DNA from: Syngnathus acus
Taxonomy: Eukaryota; Chordata; Actinopteri; Syngnathiformes; Syngnathidae
Direction of reading: 5' to 3'
Assembly: GCF_901709675.1 (NCBI RefSeq)
Contig: NC_051089.1
Location: 1-64,000 of the forward strand
DNA: 64,000 nt
The notes under the pieces are model-generated. The model worked only from the letters and a program-made list of their open reading frames with translations. It was not told the origin of the DNA and searched no databases. Below, piece by piece: positions 58,451 to 64,000 of this stretch. A program made the position numbers and the translations under genes. How positions within the stretch are numbered: the stretch's first letter is position 1; every line of letters starts with the position of its first letter.

Positions 58451-60490
58451 CTATGTGCTCCTAGGGTTAGGGTTAGGGTTTCGCTTAGGGCTATGTGCTC
58501 CTAGGGTTAGGGTTAGGGTTTCGCTTAGGGCTATGTGCTCCTAGGGTTAGGGTTAGGGTTTCGCTTAGGGCTATGTGCTCCTAGGGTTAGGGTTAGGGTT
58601 TCGCTTAGGGCTATGTGCTCCTAGGGTTAGGGTTAGGGTTTCGCTTAGGGCTATGTGCTCCTAGGGTTAGGGTTAGGGTTTCGCTTAGGGCTATGTGCTC
58701 CTAGGGTTAGGGTTAGGGTTTCGCTTAGGGCTATGTGCTCCTAGGGTTAGGGTTAGGGTTTCGCTTAGGGCTATGTGCTCCTAGGGTTAGGGTTAGGGTT
58801 TCGCTTAGGGCTATGTGCTCCTAGGGTTAGGGTTAGGGTTTCGCTTAGGGCTATGTGCTCCTAGGGTTAGGGTTAGGGTTTCGCTTAGGGCTATGTGCTC
58901 CTAGGGTTAGGGTTAGGGTTTCGCTTAGGGCTATGTGCTCCTAGGGTTAGGGTTAGGGTTTCGCTTAGGGCTATGTGCTCCTAGGGTTAGGGTTAGGGTT
59001 TCGCTTAGGGCTATGTGCTCCTAGGGTTAGGGTTAGGGTTTCGCTTAGGGCTATGTGCTCCTAGGGTTAGGGTTAGGGTTTCGCTTAGGGCTATGTGCTC
59101 CTAGGGTTAGGGTTAGGGTTTCGCTTAGGGCTATGTGTTCCTAGGGTTAGGGTTAGGGTTTCGCTTAGGGCTATGTGCTCCTAGGGTTAGGGTTAGGGTT
59201 TCGCTTAGGGCTATGTGCTCCTAGGGTTAGGGTTAGGGTTTCGCTTAGGGCTATGTGCTCCTAGGGTTAGGGTTAGGGTTTCGCTTAGGGCTATGTGCTC
59301 CTAGGGTTAGGGTTAGGGTTTCGCTTAGGGCTATGTGCTCCTAGGGTTAGGGTTAGGGTTTCGCTTAGGGCTATGTGCTCCTAGGGTTAGGGTTAGGGTT
59401 TCGCTTAGGGCTATGTGCTCCTAGGGTTAGGGTTAGGGTTTCGCTTAGGGCTATGTGCTCCTAGGGTTAGGGTTAGGGTTTCGCTTAGGGCTATGTGCTC
59501 CTAGGGTTAGGGTTAGGGTTTCGCTTAGGGCTATGTGCTCCTAGGGTTAGGGTTAGGGTTTCGCTTAGGGCTATGTGCTCCTAGGGTTAGGGTTAGGGTT
59601 TCGCTTAGGGCTATGTGCTCCTAGGGTTAGGGTTAGGGTTTCGCTTAGGGCTATGTGCTCCTAGGGTTAGGGTTAGGGTTTCGCTTAGGGCTATGTGCTC
59701 CTAGGGTTAGGGTTAGGGTTTCGCTTAGGGCTATGTGCTCCTAGGGTTAGGGTTAGGGTTTCGCTTAGGGCTATGTGCTCCTAGGGTTAGGGTTAGGGTT
59801 TCGCTTAGGGCTATGTGCTCCTAGGGTTAGGGTTAGGGTTTCGCTTAGGGCTATGTGCTCCTAGGGTTAGGGTTAGGGTTTCGCTTAGGGCTATGTGCTC
59901 CTAGGGTTAGGGTTAGGGTTTCGCTTAGGGCTATGTGCTCCTAGGGTTAGGGTTAGGGTTTCGCTTAGGGCTATGTGCTCCTAGGGTTAGGGTTAGGGTT
60001 TCGCTTAGGGCTATGTGCTCCTAGGGTTAGGGTTAGGGTTTCGCTTAGGGCTATGTGCTCCTAGGGTTAGGGTTAGGGTTTCGCTTAGGGCTATGTGCTC
60101 CTAGGGTTAGGGTTAGGGTTTCGCTTAGGGCTATGTGCTCCTAGGGTTAGGGTTAGGGTTTCGCTTAGGGCTATGTGCTCCTAGGGTTAGGGTTAGGGTT
60201 TCGCTTAGGGCTATGTGCTCCTAGGGTTAGGGTTAGGGTTTCGCTTAGGGCTATGTGCTCCTAGGGTTAGGGTTAGGGTTTCGCTTAGGGCTATGTGCTC
60301 CTAGGGTTAGGGTTAGGGTTTCGCTTAGGGCTATGTGCTCCTAGGGTTAGGGTTAGGGTTTCGCTTAGGGCTATGTGCTCCTAGGGTTAGGGTTAGGGTT
60401 TCGCTTAGGGCTATGTGCTCCTAGGGTTAGGGTTAGGGTTTCGCTTAGGGCTATGTGCTCCTAGGGTTAGGGTTAGGGTTTCGCTTAGGG
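58451..60490 (+). repeat. 40-bp telomere-containing satellite, 51 units
   Basis: Exactly 51 consecutive 40-bp units (2040 bp). Each begins CTATGTGCTC, holds CTAGGGTTAGGGTTAGGG, then TTTCGCTTAGGG. The only variant noticed is one base at about 59138 (CTATGTGTTC). Confidence 0.98.
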
Positions 60491-60500
60491 CTATGTGCTC

Positions 60501-60875
60501 CTAGGGTTAGGGTTAGGGTTAGGGTTAGGGTAGGGTTAGGGTTAGGGTAGGGTTAGGGTTAGGGTTAGGGTTAGGGTTAGGGTTAGGGTTAGGGTTAGGG
60601 TAGGGGTTAGGGTTAGGGTTAGGGTTAGGGTTAGGGTTAGGGTTAGGGTTAGGGTTAGGGTTAGGGTTAGGGTTAGGGTTAGGGTTAGGGTTAGGGTTAG
60701 GGTTAGGGTTAGGGTTAGGGTTAGGGTTAGGGTTAGGGTTAGGGTTAGGGTTAGGGTTAGGGTTAGGGTTAGGGTTAGGGTTAGGGTTAGGGTTAGGGTT
60801 AGGGTTAGGGTTAGGGTTAGGGTTAGGGTTAGGGTTAGGGTTAGGGTTAGGGTTAGGGTTAGGGTTAGGGTTAGG
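60501..60875 (+). repeat. Telomeric (TTAGGG)n array
   Basis: Vertebrate telomere repeat with the G-rich strand on +, so the chromosome end points right. A few TAGGG/TAGGGG variants occur near 60526-60605; the rest is perfect up to the gap. Confidence 0.98.
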
Positions 60876-60975
60876 NNNNNNNNNNNNNNNNNNNNNNNNN
60901 NNNNNNNNNNNNNNNNNNNNNNNNNNNNNNNNNNNNNNNNNNNNNNNNNNNNNNNNNNNNNNNNNNNNNNNNNNN
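60876..60975. other. Assembly gap (100 N)
   Basis: Exactly 100 N, a conventional placeholder for an unsized scaffold join. Confidence 0.99.
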
Positions 60976-63900
60976 ATTCAGGCCAGAAAAGTCTGTCGGT
61001 TTGGTCCGGACGAAAACCACTGTTTTACTTTGTAAACTTCCAATGCTACTGTCGACTTAATGGCGCACTTGTTAGCACGTCCGCCTCACATGCCTGGTGA
61101 TGCGAGTTCGACCCCAATCTCAGGACTATTTTTTTGTCCTGCCTTGTTTGTATCTATGTATATACCTTATTTTTATTGTTCTTATTTTAATTTTATTCAG
61201 AAAATAAACCGTCATGCACACATCGTGTTAAAATCTACTTATTCTTCAGATCGGCCAGATCTCTGTCGACATATCCTTGGTTTCAGTCCTGCTGCAACAG
61301 ACCCTGCCGCCCTTTCCATTGAATGACTATAAAGCATTAATGCTCAAAGTGCAGCAACACATTTTCTCATTGTTCTGTGAATTTATTTTCAAGAAAAGCT
61401 TCTTTAGAATTCCATTGTGCACATTGCACACTTCAATGTTTTTGTCTTCAGCTAAAAAAAACAAAAACAATGTATTCATACATGGCAAAATTGCTTTGAA
61501 TTGAGAATCTGCCCCGTAGTAGTCTACAGTGCATTGAATATCGATTCCAATGTCAATCAGCCTCAAGCAGAACGTAATACCTTGAGATTCCGGTTAGCTC
61601 GCATAGTAGCAGGCAAGGGTTTGCTTCCTGATACCATTGTTTTGGTTTAAATGATTTTATATTGAGCACAATTTCTATTGCTATTGATCTGGTGTCCATG
61701 GCGGTGTACTGTACCATCTTGAATTATTGGCCAGCCCAAATATGACCCTACTGCTCCTTTATGGCTCCAAGGGCTTTTTGATACCCTCAAGTTGACTGTC
61801 GGCCGGAAAAACGTGACATCATTTACGTTGAGGCTCCGCCCACTCATATGCAATTCTTTCCCAAAACTTTGTGAACGGGTTGCAGACAGGGCATCAGGTC
61901 ACGCGATGCGGCGGTCACGCCAGCCGTCTAAAGTTGTTCTGCGCCGTCAGAAGTTGCTCTGCTGCAGACAGCGGCAGCCACACCCGGCCGGGCACTGCTC
62001 CTGCTTCCGGAACCAGTCCATCATGTGACCCGTGTGGCCGCCGTGGCCGCAGCCGAGGCAGAAGTGGGAAGAGCCCCGCACGGCCACGTGACACACCACA
62101 CACTGGAAGCTCAGGCGCTTGCAGGCCACGCACTGAGTGCCGCGACTGGGACTGCCGCAGTGGCAGCATAGCACGCACAACTCTGGAAACACAAGGCACC
62201 GCGACAAGGAAGTTGCCGTCGGCTCATGACTAAAGGAAGATGGACGGGAAGTTTGCGCGTCTGTGAAAGGGGCAGGAAACCAAGCACAGGCGGCCACGTA
62301 CCGACACCTTGGTGCGGCTCGGGCGGACAGGAAGCGAACTTGAGCACGTCGGCGCGCTTGTCTCGCAGGTCCCACCGATAGAGAATTTCCGCATAGCATT
62401 TCTTAAAGTCATCAAACTGCGGCGTGTTGGTCGGGTCCAAAAGTCTGCGGGCAAGCACGAGCGACATCATAAACTCTATTTTGGGGGAGGGGTTAGGGCG
62501 CTTTTACCTTCGGTTCATGTCGTGCCGCTCACGCTCCCGTTCCTTTGGCTCGACGTGTCCCCGGCTGCCGTGGCGGGCGTCTTCGGGGGACTCGCTGCGG
62601 CCAAGAGCCTGTTCCGGCTGTTCCCGACACGCAAACGCCATAGTCGACTCGCTCGAGCCGGCCTGAACAAAAGTCACATGACGTCACCCGCTGCGCCGGC
62701 GTGACCTTTGCGTTTTCAGTTGCTTACGTGACGGCCCTAGACCATGTGACATCAGACAGGTCTGCAAATGGAGTGGGCGGGTCCATACTTACAAAACGCG
62801 CTTGGCGTGCCTGCGGCGCAGGGTGCGTCACTTCCACGTTGGCGCCCGAGTCTGTAAAGACACTGCATAGCATGGCGAGAGTCTGCACGTCACTCATGTG
62901 ACTGTAGTGCTCTACGCTGAGTAGGGAAGGGGAGGGAAGGGAAGGGTTAGGACGTCCTATATTCCCGTCTGATCGTGACAAGATAGCAGGTTGGTGCTGA
63001 CCATTATCCGTCGGCGGCAACTCACAGCGTCTCCAGCAGGCGGCGTCCAAATGGATGACTGGCCCAGGGTGCGTCTGCGTCAGGGTCCGAATCGGGACTC
63101 AGGCCTCGACCGGTCGCCGCCGAGGCCAGAGCCCACACCTGAAGGCGCGCGCAGATTTACATCCTACGCGTTGCCGTACACGTTTACTGGCACGCGCGGC
63201 ATCTTCCCATCCCGTACCTTGGCCACGTCACGACGTCCGACGGCCAGTGCAGCGGCGGCGTTCTTCTGGCACGTGTCCTCCGTGTCACTCATGTTCAGGC
63301 TGTGGACAACAGCAAGTGTTGGGACGAATAATTACGCCTCACATTTCAATAGCACTTCTCTGGACCCTCACAGACGCACAAGGTGTTCTTTCTGATACCC
63401 TCGGGTTGACTGTCAGCCGGAAAGACGTGACATCATTTGCATTGGCGCTCCACCCACTCACATGTAATTCTCTCCCAGAACTTTGTGAACGGGCAGCAGG
63501 CAGGAGATTTCCTGGATGATGACCTTCCCCGCCAACTTGATGGAGCGCCCCCCGCAGTCGGCACCGTCCCTTTTGCTCTTGAAGCGCCGAGATTTCTGGA
63601 GGACGCATGCACGCACGCACGCACGCACAGACGCTCACTTCAACACTCCAAACAGCCACCTGCGTGTGAACGCGTTGTGTCTCGCGTGTGCGTGCATATC
63701 ACCCGCTCTTTGTAGTAGAAGGAGGAGATGGAGACGGTGTCTTTGTCGGCCCGAGTGGGGCTGCCGCTGTAAAGTCGGAGCGTGTTCTGCGACTCTGCGC
63801 GAATCTTCATGGGCGTCAAGACGCCGCTGTGGTAGGCCGACAGCGCCGACAGCGACCTGACAGGCGTGGGATATGCGCATTACGTATTCACGCCGGCGCC

Positions 63901-64000
63901 GAAACATGCAGCTAGGTCACTACCTGGGCGTGGGCTCGGTGGGCGGGGCCACGCGGTGCATGCTGATTGGCCGGGTGAAGTAAACCAGACACCCGGTGCC
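60976..64000 (-). repeat. Inverted near-identical copy of 48868-51875
   Basis: The sequence after the gap is the reverse complement of the WDR59 3' half and its flank, with scattered substitutions and a few indels. For example, about 36 extra bases lie near 61195-61235, and there are fewer TGCG units near 63610. It continues past the window edge. Confidence 0.97.
61948..64000 (-). CDS. wdr59: WDR59 second copy, exons 17-25 (partial, runs off window)
   Basis: Minus-strand copy of the WDR59 C-terminal half. The stop TGA is read from 61950 down to 61948, and the last exon spans 61948-62183 with the same zinc-cluster residues as the main copy. It continues through the exons for RLLDPTNTPQFDDFKKCY (around 62303-62445), HYSHMSDVQTLAMLCSVF (around 62794-62917) and KSRRFKSKRDGADCGGR to GCLVYFTRP at the window edge. 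Coding differences I saw are synonymous or absent, and splice sites are kept. It is probably the other allele of the same gene rather than a paralogue, because flanking non-coding sequence is equally similar. Confidence 0.93.

Noticed and set aside
57921-60490. Regular direct repeats resembling a CRISPR array
   Set aside because: Units are contiguous with no unique spacers, in a eukaryotic subtelomere; they are satellites.
60501-60875. Interstitial telomere marking an ancient chromosome fusion
   Set aside because: The G-rich strand runs right only and the other side of the gap lacks CCCTAA, so a terminal telomere followed by a scaffold join fits better.
61060-63915. Many ORFs after the gap as new genes
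   Set aside because: Each mirrors an ORF in 48.9-51.8 kb; they belong to the inverted copy of WDR59 and its flank.

Overview
The window is vertebrate nuclear DNA, most likely from a teleost fish with a compact genome. It holds eleven multi-exon genes with GT-AG introns in about 50 kb. It also has hAT-type and LINE fragments, a fish-type tRNA-related SINE, and (TTAGGG)n telomeric repeats. Species cannot be read from the sequence.

Region 1 (1-50.9 kb) is gene-dense. In order: KATNB1 (+, 5' end outside the window), COG8 (+), GTF2A2 (+), an IL-17 family cytokine (+), GPN1 (+), LINS1 (-), SELENOS (+, with an in-frame UGA for selenocysteine and a candidate SECIS), CHSY1 (+), ASB7 (+), SNRPA1 (+), NOB1 (-) and WDR59 (+). 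These are housekeeping functions: microtubule severing, Golgi tethering, TFIIA, RNA polymerase II import, ER-associated degradation, chondroitin synthesis, ubiquitin ligase adaptor, U2 snRNP, ribosome maturation and GATOR2/mTORC1 signalling. There is one immune cytokine. The set mixes genes that in human lie on 15q (LINS1, SELENOS, CHSY1, ASB7, SNRPA1, GTF2A2) and 16q (KATNB1, COG8, NOB1, WDR59). LINS1/SELENOS and NOB1/WDR59 are divergent pairs.

Region 2 (50.9-60.9 kb) is a subtelomere running out to the chromosome end. It contains tandem modules with tRNA-like heads, modules with CRE-like TGACGTCA sites, a roughly 1.9-kb palindrome, a LINE reverse-transcriptase fragment, degenerate AT-rich repeats, a 23-bp minisatellite, 51 units of a 40-bp satellite that itself contains telomere motifs, and finally (TTAGGG)n. 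The G-rich strand points right, as expected for a right-hand chromosome end.

Region 3 (60,876-64,000) is a 100-N gap followed by the reverse complement of 48.87-51.88 kb (WDR59 exons 17-25 plus flank) with small differences. The simplest reading is that two copies, probably alleles, of the same chromosome end were scaffolded head to head.

Where all exons could be placed, exon sums divide by three and protein lengths fit their families (GTF2A2, GPN1, SELENOS, CHSY1, ASB7, SNRPA1, NOB1, WDR59). COG8, KATNB1 and the IL-17 gene instead carry small indels that break conserved frames, several in GC-rich or homopolymer tracts. This suggests residual assembly errors.
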